Source: Stenotrophomonas maltophilia
GTDB taxonomy: Bacteria > Pseudomonadota > Gammaproteobacteria > Xanthomonadales > Xanthomonadaceae
DNA length: 64,000 nucleotides
Direction of reading: 5' to 3'
NCBI RefSeq assembly: GCF_023518235.1
Contig: NZ_CP090423.1
Location: forward strand, 3,099,001 to 3,163,000
The position numbers and the translations under genes were made by a program. The first letter of the stretch is position 1, and each line of letters begins with the position of its first letter. Shown piece after piece: positions 18,186 to 26,986 of this stretch. Below the pieces are notes generated by a model. That model was not told the DNA's origin, searched no databases, and saw nothing but the letters and a program-made list of their open reading frames with translations.

Positions 18186-18617
18186 ATGCAACACCCCTGC
18201 ATGACCTGCGGCGCCTGCTGCACCCAATACCGCGTGGCCTTCCACTGGATGGAATCGGACGAGGTCACCCCCGGCGGCGTGCCGCACCAGCTGACCGAGG
18301 TGCTCGACCCGCACCGCCTGTGCATGCGCGGCACCCATTCCAAGCCAGTGCGCTGTGTGGCGCTGGATGCGCAGATCGGCGTGTATTCGCGCTGCACCAT
18401 CCACCCCAACCGGCCCAGCGTGTGCCGCGAGGTGGACGCCTCATGGGAGTACGGCAAGGCCAGCCCGCAGTGCGACAAGGCGCGCATTGCCTATGGCCTG
18501 GATCCGCTGACCCTGGCCGACTGGCGCTGGCGCGACGAGGCGGGCAACGACGACGATCATCCGGACGACAACGGCAACAGCCCGTCCTCGCCACCGCAGG
18601 CGCCGATAGCGGCGTAG
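18186..18617 (+). CDS. YkgJ-family cysteine-cluster protein
   Basis: A 143-residue protein with a CxxCxxCC metal-binding start (CMTCGACCTQYR), a second group around CMRGTHSKPVRCVAL, and SRCTIHPNRPSVCREV. These are the hallmarks of the YkgJ/UPF0153 Zn/Fe-binding family. An acidic, low-complexity tail (DDDHPDDNGN) follows. It is encoded opposite to, and inside the gap of, the ole cluster (between oleC and oleB). Its function is unknown and no mechanistic link to olefins is evident. Confidence 0.85.
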   Translation: MQHPCMTCGACCTQYRVAFHWMESDEVTPGGVPHQLTEVLDPHRLCMRGTHSKPVRCVALDAQIGVYSRCTIHPNRPSVCREVDASWEYGKASPQCDKARIAYGLDPLTLADWRWRDEAGNDDDHPDDNGNSPSSPPQAPIAA

Positions 18618-18619
18618 TG

Positions 18620-18686
18620 GTAGTGCCGGCCGCTGGCCGGCAACCTTATGAACCCGGCCGCTGTGCCGACCAACGGTCGGCACGCC
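18620..18686. repeat. REP pair after the YkgJ-type gene
   Basis: GTAGTGCCGGCCGCTGGCCGG and a CCGACCAACGGTCGG palindrome lie between the two convergent genes. Confidence 0.7.
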
Positions 18687-18689
18687 CCC

Positions 18690-19580
18690 TCAGATCGGGT
18701 TCTTGTCCAGGAACGCACGGATTTCCGGCACCAGCACTTCGTGCTTGTCTTCCAGCACGTAATGGCCGGCGTCCTCGAAGGCATGCACCTGGGCCTGCGG
18801 CAGCGCGGCCTGGAAGCCCTTCAGGAAATGATGGTCGAAAACGAAGTCGCGCAGGCCCCAGCCGAGGAAGGCCGGGCGGTCGGCGAACGACGGCAGCGCC
18901 TTGCCGGCGCGTTCCAGCAGCGACCACGCCTTGTCAGCCGGCGACAGCGGAATGTCCTGCATGAAGCGGATGGTACTGATGCGGTTGGCATAGCTGTTGT
19001 ACGGCGACACGTAGGCGCGACGTACGTCGGCCGGCATCTTCCGCTCCACGCCCAGCCACGAGGCGCCGGAGGAGAACGCGTTGAAGGTGCGGATGATCCA
19101 CTCACCGATCTTCCAGTGGCGGCCCAGCGCGATCTGCCACGGCATCTTCTTCGCCGCCGGCATCGGGAAGGCGGCCGTGTTGAGCACCACCAGGCGCTTG
19201 ACCTGCGCGTGGTGCGACAGCGCCCAGCCGAAGCCGATCATGCCGCCCCAGTCGTGCACGGCCAGGGTCACCGGGCCGGTGATACCCAGGTGCTTGAGCA
19301 GTGCATCCAGGTCATCCACGCGCGACTGCAGGGTGTATTCGTAGCGGCGGTCGTCGGGCTTGTCCGACAGGCCCATGCCGATATGGTCCGGCACGATGCA
19401 GCGGTACCTGTCCGACAGGCCGGCCACCAGCGTGCGCCAGTAATAGCTCCACGACGGGTTGCCGTGCACCATCACCACCACCTCGCCGTCGCGCGGGCCT
19501 TCGTCGAGATAGCTCATCGACAGGCCGGGACGAACCTCGAAACGCTGCGGGTGGGCGGGGTAACCGGGAAGATCGCGCAT
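18690..19580 (-). CDS. oleB: OleB, beta-lactone decarboxylase (alpha/beta hydrolase)
   Basis: A 296-residue alpha/beta-hydrolase of the haloalkane-dehalogenase type. HGNPSWSYYWR forms the oxyanion-hole region, the nucleophile Asp is in AVHDWGGMIG, and the C-terminal His is in EDAGHYVLEDK. OleB removes CO2 from the beta-lactone to release the cis-olefin. The ATG at 19580 is chosen over a GTG at 19589 because an AGGTG lies upstream. It is separated from oleC by the opposite-strand YkgJ-type gene, but order and strand match the Xanthomonas-type ole cluster. Confidence 0.92.
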   Translation of the reverse strand: MRDLPGYPAHPQRFEVRPGLSMSYLDEGPRDGEVVVMVHGNPSWSYYWRTLVAGLSDRYRCIVPDHIGMGLSDKPDDRRYEYTLQSRVDDLDALLKHLGITGPVTLAVHDWGGMIGFGWALSHHAQVKRLVVLNTAAFPMPAAKKMPWQIALGRHWKIGEWIIRTFNAFSSGASWLGVERKMPADVRRAYVSPYNSYANRISTIRFMQDIPLSPADKAWSLLERAGKALPSFADRPAFLGWGLRDFVFDHHFLKGFQAALPQAQVHAFEDAGHYVLEDKHEVLVPEIRAFLDKNPI

Positions 19581-19610
19581 GCGGAGCACCTAAGGAGAGT
19601 CGCGGCGCAC

Positions 19611-19697
19611 TGTAGAGCCGAGCCATGCCCGGCTGCTTTCTCGTCCGCTGCTGAAGAGCCGCGCTGCGCGCGTGAGCCGAGCAGGGCTCGGCTCTAC
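19611..19697. repeat. SMAG dimer between oleA and oleB
   Basis: GTAGAGCCGAGCCATGCCCGGCT and the inverted GCCGAGCAGGGCTCGGCTCTAC are separated by about 40 bp. The pair could attenuate or process the ole transcript. Confidence 0.8.
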
Positions 19698-19719
19698 AGG
19701 AGATCGTGCAGCAGGCTGT

Positions 19720-20736
19720 TTACCAGACCACTTCCGCCATCGAGCAGTTCAGGCCCGAGCCGATGCCCAGAAGCGCGATGCGATCGCCCTTCTTCAGCTT
19801 GCCCAGCTGCTTGAGCTTGCTCAGCACGATCGGCACCGAGGCCGGACCGATGTTGCCGTGCTCGCCGAAGATGGTCATCACCTTCTTCGGGTCGATGCCG
19901 AAGTTCTTGATGAACGCGGCGGTGTGCGGCTGGCTGACCTGGTGGATGACGAACTGGTCCAGTTCCTCCACCGCCCAGCCGAGTGCGATCTTGGCGGCAG
20001 CGAAGGTCTTCTGTGCCAGCTTGATGCCTTCGATCAGCAGCAGGCGGGTGTCGGTGACCATGCGGTCCAGGTTGCCCAGGCACAGCTGGTTCCACTCGGT
20101 GGCCGAGCGGGTCACGCCACCTTTGTAGCGCGGCGCGTCGGGCACCAGCTCCGAGCGCGCCATCACCATGGCCGCGGCACCCGAACCGGTGGTCAGCGCC
20201 GCCAGCTCATTGCGGAAATCATCGGCGGACACGTCCGGGGCGGTCATCCGCTCCAGGGTCTTCTCGTACACCAGGTTGGCGGTCTCGCCGTCCACCACCA
20301 GCGCATAGTCGATATCACCGCGCTCGATCATGCGCGCGGCGATATCCATGCCGTTGATGAAGGCCAGGCAGGCATTGGCGACGTCGAAGGTCATGCACTC
20401 GTCGCTCACGCCGAGGTTGCCGGACACGATCGACGCGGTCGACGGCTCCAGGTAGTCACGGCTGACCGAGGTATTGACCAGCAGGCCAACCTGGGTCGCT
20501 TCGATGCCGGCATCTTCCAGCGCCTTGCGGCCGGCCATGGTGGCCGCGTCCGAGGCCAGCACGCCGTTGTCCCACAGGCGGCGCGCGTGCACGCCGGCGA
20601 TATCGCCAAGCACGTCGGTGCGGATGCCCAGGCGATCCAGCGTCGGCTGCAGGCGTTCGTTGATTTCCTTGGTCGTCAGCGTATGCGGCGCGTCGACGTG
20701 TGCCAGGCCGGCGATCGAGACATTCTTGAAGAGCAT
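19720..20736 (-). CDS. oleA: OleA, acyl-CoA head-to-head condensing thiolase
   Basis: A 338-residue thiolase-superfamily enzyme that joins two fatty acyl-CoAs to a 2-alkyl-3-keto acid, the first step of olefin synthesis. It starts MLFKNVSIAGLAHVDAPHT, essentially identical in style to the Xanthomonas campestris OleA of known structure. The catalytic Cys is in VANACLAF (Cys123 by this start); VIHQVSQPHT and GEHGNIGPAS carry the His and Asn partners. The ATG at 20736 is preferred over 20751 by homology. It is transcribed toward oleB, C and D. Confidence 0.96.
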   Translation of the reverse strand: MLFKNVSIAGLAHVDAPHTLTTKEINERLQPTLDRLGIRTDVLGDIAGVHARRLWDNGVLASDAATMAGRKALEDAGIEATQVGLLVNTSVSRDYLEPSTASIVSGNLGVSDECMTFDVANACLAFINGMDIAARMIERGDIDYALVVDGETANLVYEKTLERMTAPDVSADDFRNELAALTTGSGAAAMVMARSELVPDAPRYKGGVTRSATEWNQLCLGNLDRMVTDTRLLLIEGIKLAQKTFAAAKIALGWAVEELDQFVIHQVSQPHTAAFIKNFGIDPKKVMTIFGEHGNIGPASVPIVLSKLKQLGKLKKGDRIALLGIGSGLNCSMAEVVW

Positions 20737-20837
20737 CGAGGTTAGCGCCAAGGCTCAGGCAAAGGGGGCGCTATTCTATAACCCCCGGGCTTTCACCGCA
20801 TCTTTACGAATTCAGCCTTGCCCGTATGGTGAAGCGT

Positions 20838-21155
20838 TCAGCGCGGCGGGCACTGGAACGCTGCAAAGCGCTGGCTGCCGTCGGCGGGGGCGGCAGCGGC
20901 CTGCACGGCGTTGGCACCGGCACTGGGGGCCTCGTTGCGGGCCAGGGTTTCCAGCTCTTCCTGAACGCGCAGCGGGTTGCGGTTGTAGAAGCCGACCTTG
21001 CTCTTCACCGACACCACCACCTCGCCCTTGGCGATGCAGCCAGCCGGAACCGGCCCTGCCGGCAGCACGCGGGTCGCCTTGCCGGCCGGTTCGATCGGCA
21101 CCCAGGTACAGGCGGTGACGGTAAGCAGCAGGGAGGAGAGCAGCAGAATGCGCAT
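20838..21155 (-). CDS. DUF4156-family lipoprotein
   Basis: A 105-residue exported lipoprotein with lipobox VTAC (Cys16). It has the short GxxGANAVQ-like motif (APSAGANAVQA) typical of DUF4156/RcsF-like small lipoproteins, plus VVVSVKSKVGFYNRN in the middle. The ATG at 21155 follows CAGGATC. The role is unknown; it is upstream of oleA on the same strand. Confidence 0.75.
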   Translation of the reverse strand: MRILLLSSLLLTVTACTWVPIEPAGKATRVLPAGPVPAGCIAKGEVVVSVKSKVGFYNRNPLRVQEELETLARNEAPSAGANAVQAAAAPADGSQRFAAFQCPPR

Positions 21156-21232
21156 GGGCAGATCCTGGAAGGGGTTGAGGGGATTCTGCCTGAACAGCCT
21201 GAATCGGGGGTAGCCGGGGCCGGGGTCACCGG

Positions 21233-21291
21233 GTTGCCGGCCAGCGGCCGGCACTACCGGGGGGGAGGCCTGCCCGCCTTGGCGGGCAGGC
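21233..21291. repeat. REP palindrome plus GC hairpin behind the M16 gene
   Basis: GTTGCCGGCCAGCGGCCGGCACTAC is a reverse-oriented GTAG element (21233-21257). The perfect hairpin GCCTGCCCGCC-TT-GGCGGGCAGGC (21268-21291) lies directly after the M16 stop. The hairpin lacks a U-tract, so it may stabilise the mRNA end rather than terminate intrinsically. Confidence 0.65.
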
Positions 21292-21298
21292 ACATCCC

Positions 21299-24148
21299 TT
21301 ATTTCTTGACCGGGTTGCCTTCGGCATCGATCACGGTCACTTCGCCCAGGTTCAGCGCGCGCACCGCCGCTTCGGTCTGCTTCAGGTCACCCACCACCAC
21401 CCAGGTCAGCGCCTGCGGCTTGATCTCGGCGGCGGCCTGCTGCACCTGTGCCGGGGTCATCGCCTCGATCTCGGCCTTGCGACGCAGCACATAGTCGTCC
21501 GGGCGCTTGAACTGCACGATCGAACCGATGGTCGCCGCCACCGCGCTGGCGGTCTCGTAGGCGCCGGGCAGGCTCAGGGTCTGGATGTTGCGGATGCGGT
21601 TGACCTCGTCGGCAGTGGCCGGCTTGCTGCCGTCGGCGAACGCGGCGATCTCCTTGCGCATTTCCGCCATCGCCGGGCCGGTCTTGTCGATCTGCACCGG
21701 CGCGCTGGCCATCCACGGACGCTGGCCCACCGAGCTGGTCGCGCTGCTGCGCGCGCCGTAGGACCAGTGCTTGTCCTCGCGCAGGTTCATGTTCAGGCGC
21801 GAGGTGAAGTCACCACCGATCACCCCGTTGGCGATGTCGAAGCGGGTCGAACTGGCGGCGCTGGACGGCGGCACCACCTGGCCGGCGAACAGATTGGCCT
21901 GCACCGCACCCGGCTGGTCGATCAGGAACACGCGCGGGCCCTTGGGCAGCGCGACATCGGTGGCCGCCTTCACCTGCGGCGCATCGCCGGCGGCCTTCCA
22001 GTCACCCAGCTGCTTGTCCAGCAGCGGCACGATCTCGGCCAGCGTGGTGTCGCCGACCACGATCAGGGTGCCGTTCTGCGGGCGCAGCCAGTCGTGGTGG
22101 AAGTCGACCAGATCCTCGCGGGTCAGGCCGCTGATGGCGGCTTCATCACCGCTGCCGGTGAACGGAATGGCGTACGGATGGCCCTTGCCGTACAGCAGCG
22201 GCGGCAGCACGCGCATCGCCACCGCACCCGGGTTGACCTTCTCCTGCTGGATCCCGGCGATCCAGGTGGCGCGCACGCGGTCGATCTCGCCCTGTTCGAA
22301 GCGCGGCTCGCGCAGCAGGTCGCGGTACAGCGCCAGCGACGGCGCCAGGTTCTCCTTCAGGGCCGACAGATCCACGCTCATCGAATCCAGCCCGGCCGAG
22401 GCATCGAGGCTGGCACCCAGCGCGTCGGCGGCGTCGGCGAAGGCCAGCGACCCCAGCTTGCCGGCGCCTTCGGTCATCAGGCTCATGGTGAAGTTGGCGG
22501 TGCCCGGCTTGCGACCCTGGTCGGCGCTGAAGCCACCCGGGAACTGGTAGCTGAACTGCACCACCGGAATCTCATGGCGCTCGGCCAGGATCACCCGGGT
22601 GCCGTTCTTCAGCGTGGCGCGCTGCAGCGCCGGGAACTTCAGCTGCGGGAACTCGCGGGTCTGCGGCACGCCCGCCTTGCGGTCGACCTGGTCGGGCAGG
22701 GTGCTGTACTTGGGGTCCACCGCCGGCACGGTGAACGGCTTCGGCGCCTGGCTCGGTTCTTCCTTCAGCGCCACGCGCTCACCCGGTGCGATCACCAGGG
22801 TGTGGCTGCCCTTGTCCAGCCACTGCGCACCGAGACGGGTGAGATCGGCGGCGGTGGTCTTCTCGATGTTGGCCAGCGAGGTGCGGAAGCAGCCCGGATC
22901 ACCGGTGAACACCGCGCACTCGGCCAGCGCGTCGGCCTTGCCGCCGAAGCCACCGATGCGTTCGATGCCGCGGATGAAGCCGGCACGGGCGCCGGTCTTG
23001 GCGCGCTCCAGTTCGGCGGCGGTCGGGCCCTGCTTGATCAGCCGGTCCAGTTCCTCATCGATGATCTTCTCGACCTTGGCCGGATCCTGGCCCTGCTTGA
23101 CCGTGGCCACGATCAGGAAGTTGGAGCCCAGCTGCGACGACGACAGCCCCGAACCGATGCTGTCCACCAGCTTGTCCTGGTGCTGCAGGCGCTGGCTCAG
23201 GCGCGAGGATTTGGCACCGCCCAGCACCTGTGCGAACAGCTGCAGCTGGTCGATGTCAGTCGTGCCGACCTGCGGCACGTTCCAGGCGCGGTAGATGCGT
23301 GCCTGCGGCACCTTGTCGGTCATCGTCTCGCGCGTATCGGCGCTGCGCTTGGCCACGTTCACCGCCGGCTGCGCCATGCTCGGGCCGGCCGGGATGCTGC
23401 CGAAGTAGCGGGCGACCTTTTCCTTGGCGGTGGCCAGGTCGATGTCGCCGGCCAGCACCAGCACCGCGTTGTTCGGGCCGTACCAGGTGCGGAACCAGGT
23501 CTTCACGTCATCCAGCGACGCGGCGTTGAGATCGTTCATCGAGCCGATCACGCCGTGGTGGTACGGATGGCCCACCGGGTACAGCGCCTTGGTGAGCTGG
23601 TCCCAGGCCTGGCCATACGGCTGGTTCTCGCCCTGGCGCTTCTCGTTCTGCACCACGCCACGCTGCTCATCCAGCGCGGCCTGGTCGATCGCACCGACCA
23701 GATGGCCCATGCGGTCCGATTCCATCCACAACGCCATGTCCAGCGCGGTCGTCGGCACGTTCTCGAAGTAGTTGGTGCGGTCGGTGTTGGTGGTGCCGTT
23801 CTGGTTGGTGGCACCGACCTGCTTGAACGGTTCGAAGAATTCGCCGCTGTGGTTTTCGCTGCCCTGGAACATCAGGTGCTCGAACAGGTGGGCAAAGCCG
23901 GTGCGGCCGGCCGGTTCGTCCTTGCTGCCGACGTGGTACCAGATGTTGACCGCCACGATCGGCGCCTTGCGATCGGTATGCACGATCACGCGCAGACCGT
24001 TGGGCAGGGTGAACTGCTCATACGGAATGTCGACCCTGGCCGGTGCCGCCGGCTTGGCGGCCAGCGCGGAGGTGGGCGCAAGCGTGCCCAGGGCGGTGCT
24101 GAGGGCGACAGCCAGCAGTGCAGCGCGCGGGCGAACGGCGAAAGACAT
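21299..24148 (-). CDS. M16-family zinc metallopeptidase (two-unit, exported)
   Basis: A 949-residue exported insulinase/pitrilysin-family peptidase. A signal peptide ends near residue 31 (TSALA-AKPAA). The inverted zinc motif H-L-F-E-H is at residues 87-91 in FAHLFEHLMFQGSE, followed by the family's second Glu region (DEQRGVVQNEKRQ). A second, catalytically silent M16 half spans about residues 500-930 (FPALQRATLKNGTRVILAE). Its length equals the two-domain bacterial form. The ATG at 24148 is preferred, with AAGGA eight bases before it. The substrate is probably periplasmic peptides. Confidence 0.9.
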   Translation of the reverse strand: MSFAVRPRAALLAVALSTALGTLAPTSALAAKPAAPARVDIPYEQFTLPNGLRVIVHTDRKAPIVAVNIWYHVGSKDEPAGRTGFAHLFEHLMFQGSENHSGEFFEPFKQVGATNQNGTTNTDRTNYFENVPTTALDMALWMESDRMGHLVGAIDQAALDEQRGVVQNEKRQGENQPYGQAWDQLTKALYPVGHPYHHGVIGSMNDLNAASLDDVKTWFRTWYGPNNAVLVLAGDIDLATAKEKVARYFGSIPAGPSMAQPAVNVAKRSADTRETMTDKVPQARIYRAWNVPQVGTTDIDQLQLFAQVLGGAKSSRLSQRLQHQDKLVDSIGSGLSSSQLGSNFLIVATVKQGQDPAKVEKIIDEELDRLIKQGPTAAELERAKTGARAGFIRGIERIGGFGGKADALAECAVFTGDPGCFRTSLANIEKTTAADLTRLGAQWLDKGSHTLVIAPGERVALKEEPSQAPKPFTVPAVDPKYSTLPDQVDRKAGVPQTREFPQLKFPALQRATLKNGTRVILAERHEIPVVQFSYQFPGGFSADQGRKPGTANFTMSLMTEGAGKLGSLAFADAADALGASLDASAGLDSMSVDLSALKENLAPSLALYRDLLREPRFEQGEIDRVRATWIAGIQQEKVNPGAVAMRVLPPLLYGKGHPYAIPFTGSGDEAAISGLTREDLVDFHHDWLRPQNGTLIVVGDTTLAEIVPLLDKQLGDWKAAGDAPQVKAATDVALPKGPRVFLIDQPGAVQANLFAGQVVPPSSAASSTRFDIANGVIGGDFTSRLNMNLREDKHWSYGARSSATSSVGQRPWMASAPVQIDKTGPAMAEMRKEIAAFADGSKPATADEVNRIRNIQTLSLPGAYETASAVAATIGSIVQFKRPDDYVLRRKAEIEAMTPAQVQQAAAEIKPQALTWVVVGDLKQTEAAVRALNLGEVTVIDAEGNPVKK

Positions 24149-24306
24149 ATCCAGATCCTTGGTCACATAGGTGAACCCCGATCCTAGCCTGCGCGCGCAA
24201 CGGCAGGAATCGGTCGGCAGTCACTGGGGGTGTTTGCCCCTCTGCGCCATCCGCGCGCCCTGTGCGGCCGGGCAGCGGCGGTCACATGCACCCCCGGGCG
24301 GCGTCC

Positions 24307-24361
24307 GGACAGTGTCCGCCGCCCGTCGAATGGACAGGTGTCCGCCCAGCGGACACTTTCC
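24307..24361 (+). promoter_or_regulatory. Three GGACA-TGTCC dyads upstream of a sigma-54 promoter
   Basis: GGACA-G-TGTCC (24307-24317, perfect), GGACA-GG-TGTCC (24332-24343, perfect) and GGACA-C-TTTCC (24351-24361, one mismatch) are clustered 40-110 bp before the -24/-12 promoter. That is the usual position of binding sites for an enhancer-binding activator. The identity of the activator is not evident from this window. Confidence 0.6.
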
Positions 24362-24398
24362 AGGCCGACAAAACTCCTTGTAAATCAACGATTAAAAG

Positions 24399-24416
24399 TT
24401 GGCACGGGGATTGCTT
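24399..24416 (+). promoter_or_regulatory. Sigma-54 (RpoN) -24/-12 promoter
   Basis: TTGGCACGGGGATTGCTT has GG at 24401 and GC at 24413, exactly ten bases apart, and matches the consensus TGGCACG-N4-TTGC fully. Transcription would begin near 24426, leaving a ~140-nt untranslated leader before the ATG at 24565. Confidence 0.85.
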
Positions 24417-24564
24417 GGTAACTCCTGCGCCACGAAGGGCTTCAGACGAAAGCTGACTGAAGACTGAACAAACGCAGGAAATCGAAAATTTTCCTTGCAA
24501 GCCCAGAATCGGTGTACTACCTTACTACCACACCACTGCTCACCAACACTAAACAGGCCCCGTC

Positions 24565-25041
24565 ATGAACGCCAAGACCATTGCCATCGCCATCGCCCTG
24601 ATCGCCGGCACCGCGGTTGTTTCGTCGGTGCAGGCCTCCGAATCCATCAAGACCCTGGACACCGTGCAGGTCCGCCCGGCCGCCGACCAGCTGGCCCAGC
24701 AGGCTTGGGAACGCGCCAGCGGCATCCCGACCCTGGCCACCGTGGAAGTGCGTCCGAGCGCCGACCAGCTGGCCGAGCGCAACGGCTACGTCGCCGCCCC
24801 GGTTGCCGCCGCGATGCCGATCACGACGCTGGCCTCGGTGGAAGTGCGCCCCAGCCTGGAACAGCGCGTCGCCCTGGCCGCCGAACTGGAAGCCCAGCGC
24901 TATGCCGCCACTCTGGCTGCCGCCGCCACCAACGTCGCCCACTCGGTGATCGTCAACCTGCCGGCCCTGCAGGTGCGCCCGAGCGCCGCCGACCTGCAGG
25001 CCCTGGCCACCGAAACCGCCCAGGTCCTGCTGCGCCCGTAA
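24565..25041 (+). CDS. Secreted protein with four short VRPSADQLA-type repeats
   Basis: A 158-residue protein with a signal peptide (MNAKTIAIAIALIAGTAVVS, cleavage near VQA-SES). The mature part consists of four imperfect repeats: TLDTVQVRPAADQLA, TLATVEVRPSADQLAE, TLASVEVRPSLEQRVA and NLPALQVRPSAADLQA, separated by Ala-rich helical linkers. I recognise no family. The leader contains a canonical sigma-54 promoter with three dyads, so expression is probably tightly regulated. Envelope adhesion or adaptor roles are possible but unsupported. Confidence 0.8.
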   Translation: MNAKTIAIAIALIAGTAVVSSVQASESIKTLDTVQVRPAADQLAQQAWERASGIPTLATVEVRPSADQLAERNGYVAAPVAAAMPITTLASVEVRPSLEQRVALAAELEAQRYAATLAAAATNVAHSVIVNLPALQVRPSAADLQALATETAQVLLRP

Positions 25042-25110
25042 GCGGTGCCGCCCTGCCTCGCGCAGGGCGTGCGCCGTATGGGCTGCGGCCGCCGCAGGTA
25101 CACTGCGCCG

Positions 25111-25590
25111 ATGAATGCCGCGCCCCAGTTCCACGTGATCCTGTTCCAACCGGAAATCCCGCCCAACACGGGCAATGTGATCCGGCTCTGCGCCAACACC
25201 GGCGCGCAGCTGCACCTGGTCGAGCCGCTCGGCTTCGCACTGGAAGACAAGCAGCTCAAGCGCGCCGGGCTGGACTACCACGAGTATTCGCGCCTGCAGG
25301 TGCACCCCGACCTGGATACCGCGCTGGCGCGGATCGCACCGAAGCGGCTGTTCGCCCTGAGTACGCGTGCCAGCGTCCGCTATGACAGCGTGGCGTTCGA
25401 AGACGGCGACGCGTTCCTGTTCGGCCCGGAAAGCCGTGGCCTGCCGCAGGATGTGCTCGATGCCCTGCCCGATGGCCGTCGCCTGCGCCTGCCGATGCGG
25501 CCGGACAACCGCAGCCTCAATCTGTCCAACACCGTGGCCGTGGTGATGTACGAGGCGTGGCGCCAGCACGGGTTTGCCGGCGGGGCGTGA
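25111..25590 (+). CDS. trmL: tRNA (cytidine(34)-2'-O)-methyltransferase
   Basis: A 159-residue SPOUT methyltransferase that modifies the wobble base of tRNA-Leu. It shows FQPEIPPNTGNVIRLCANTG at the N-terminus, LFGPESRGLP as motif 2, and LPMRPDNRSLNLSNTVAVVMYEAW as the knot-forming motif 3. Start ATG 25111; the frame upstream to 25045 is unlikely coding. Its length is as in E. coli TrmL (157). Confidence 0.95.
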   Translation: MNAAPQFHVILFQPEIPPNTGNVIRLCANTGAQLHLVEPLGFALEDKQLKRAGLDYHEYSRLQVHPDLDTALARIAPKRLFALSTRASVRYDSVAFEDGDAFLFGPESRGLPQDVLDALPDGRRLRLPMRPDNRSLNLSNTVAVVMYEAWRQHGFAGGA

Positions 25591-25597
25591 AAGAAAG

Positions 25598-25662
25598 CAG
25601 CCGAGCATGGGCTCGGCTCTACACGTACGCTCCTGTAGAGCCGAGCCCGCGCTCGGCTCCCC
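25598..25662. repeat. SMAG dimer
   Basis: GCCGAGCATGGGCTCGGCTCTAC followed by GTAGAGCCGAGCCCGCGCTCGGCT: inverted pair between trmL and gcdH, which are convergent. Confidence 0.8.
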
Positions 25663-25689
25663 CGTATCTCGTCCGGAAACCGGATAGCG

Positions 25690-26853
25690 TCAGAAAGCGC
25701 TGATCCCGGTCAGCTCGCGACCGATCACCAGCTGATGCACGGTTTCGGTGCCTTCATAGGTGATCACCGATTCCAGGTTCAGCGCGTGGCGGATCGCCAC
25801 GTGCTCGGTGGTGATGCCGGCCCCACCCAGCAGATCGCGACACTCGCGGGCGATGTCGATGGCCATGCGGCAGTTGTTCCACTTGGCCAGGCTGACCTGC
25901 TGCGGCTGCATCTGGCCGGCTTCCTTCAACCGCCCCAGCTGCAACGCCAGCAGCTGCGCGGTGGTGATGCGGCGGGCCATCTCGGCCAGTTTGATCTGCG
26001 CGCTCTGGGTGGCCGCCAGCGGGCGGCCGAACAGCACGCGTTCCTTGGCATAGCCCAGCGCTTCATCCAGGCAGGCAATGGCCGCGCCGATCGGGCCCCA
26101 GCTGATGCCGTAACGGGCCTGGGTCAGGCAGCCCAGCGGCCCCTTCAGGCCCTTCACATTCGGCAGCCGGTGGCTGTCGGGCACGCGTACATCGTCGAAG
26201 AACAGCGCACCGGTCAACGAGGCGCGCAGGCTCATCTTGTGCTTGATCTCCTGGGTGGTGAATCCGGCCATGCCCTTTTCCAGTACGAAGCCCTGGATGC
26301 CGTCCTCGGTCTGCGCCCAGACGATGGCCAGATCGGCCACCGGGCCACTGGTGATCCACATCTTGCTGCCGCTGATGCGCCAATCACTGCCATCGCGCAC
26401 CGCGCGGGTCTTCATGCTGGCCGGGTCCGAGCCTCCGTGCGCCTCGGTCAGGCCGAAACAGCCGATCAGCTCGCCGCGTGCCATCGCCGGCAGCCACTGC
26501 TGGCGCTGTTCCTCGCTGCCGTAAGCGTAGATCGGGTACATGCACAGCGAGCTCTGCACCGAGACGAAACTGCGCAGGCCGGAGTCGCCGCGCTCCAGCT
26601 CCTGGCAGATCAGGCCGTAGCTGACCGCACCCAGGTCGCCGCCACCGTACTGCGCCGGCAGGGTTGCGCCGAGCAGGCCCAGCGCAGCGATCTCCGGCAC
26701 CAGTTCAGCGGGGAAACGGGCCTGGTCGAAGGCATCGCCGATGATCGGCAGCACGCGTTCGTTGGTGAAGCGGGCCACGCTCTCCTGCACCGCGCGCTCT
26801 TCCTCGTTGAGCAGGGAACGGACATCGAACAGATCGTACGGATGCAAAGCCAT
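25690..26853 (-). CDS. gcdH: Glutaryl-CoA dehydrogenase (acyl-CoA dehydrogenase family)
   Basis: A 387-residue FAD-dependent dehydrogenase that oxidises and decarboxylates glutaryl-CoA to crotonyl-CoA in lysine/tryptophan breakdown. It has CFGLTEAHGGSDPASMKT, KMWITSGPVADLAIVWA, and near the C-terminus NLESVITYEGTETVHQLVIG with the catalytic-base Glu. The N-terminus (LFDVRSLLNEEERAVQESV) is GcdH-like rather than short-chain ACAD. The ATG at 26853 was chosen; a GTG at 26862 is possible. Its electron acceptor system, ETF-ubiquinone oxidoreductase, is divergent next door. Confidence 0.9.
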   Translation of the reverse strand: MALHPYDLFDVRSLLNEEERAVQESVARFTNERVLPIIGDAFDQARFPAELVPEIAALGLLGATLPAQYGGGDLGAVSYGLICQELERGDSGLRSFVSVQSSLCMYPIYAYGSEEQRQQWLPAMARGELIGCFGLTEAHGGSDPASMKTRAVRDGSDWRISGSKMWITSGPVADLAIVWAQTEDGIQGFVLEKGMAGFTTQEIKHKMSLRASLTGALFFDDVRVPDSHRLPNVKGLKGPLGCLTQARYGISWGPIGAAIACLDEALGYAKERVLFGRPLAATQSAQIKLAEMARRITTAQLLALQLGRLKEAGQMQPQQVSLAKWNNCRMAIDIARECRDLLGGAGITTEHVAIRHALNLESVITYEGTETVHQLVIGRELTGISAF

Positions 26854-26911
26854 GGCACTCACACGCAGTCAGGACCCGACCATTGTCGGTCATCCGCACG
26901 CATCGCGTCTG

Positions 26912-26986
26912 GTAGGTGTGGACCTTGGTCCAAACGGATGCGGGTCCGCGCGGTGAAACAATGTGCCAACCCAGGTTGGCACCTAC
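26912..26986. repeat. REP dimer in the gcdH / ETF-QO divergent gap
   Basis: GTAGGTGTGGACCTTGGTCC and the inverted GTGCCAACCCAGGTTGGCACCTAC lie within the ~300-bp gap 26854-27159. The rest of the gap should carry both promoters, but I cannot point to clear boxes. Confidence 0.7.

Noticed and set aside
21767..24187. An 806-codon plus-strand frame opposite the M16 peptidase
   Set aside because: Shadow of a well-supported gene; its Arg/Gly/Leu-rich product has no motifs.
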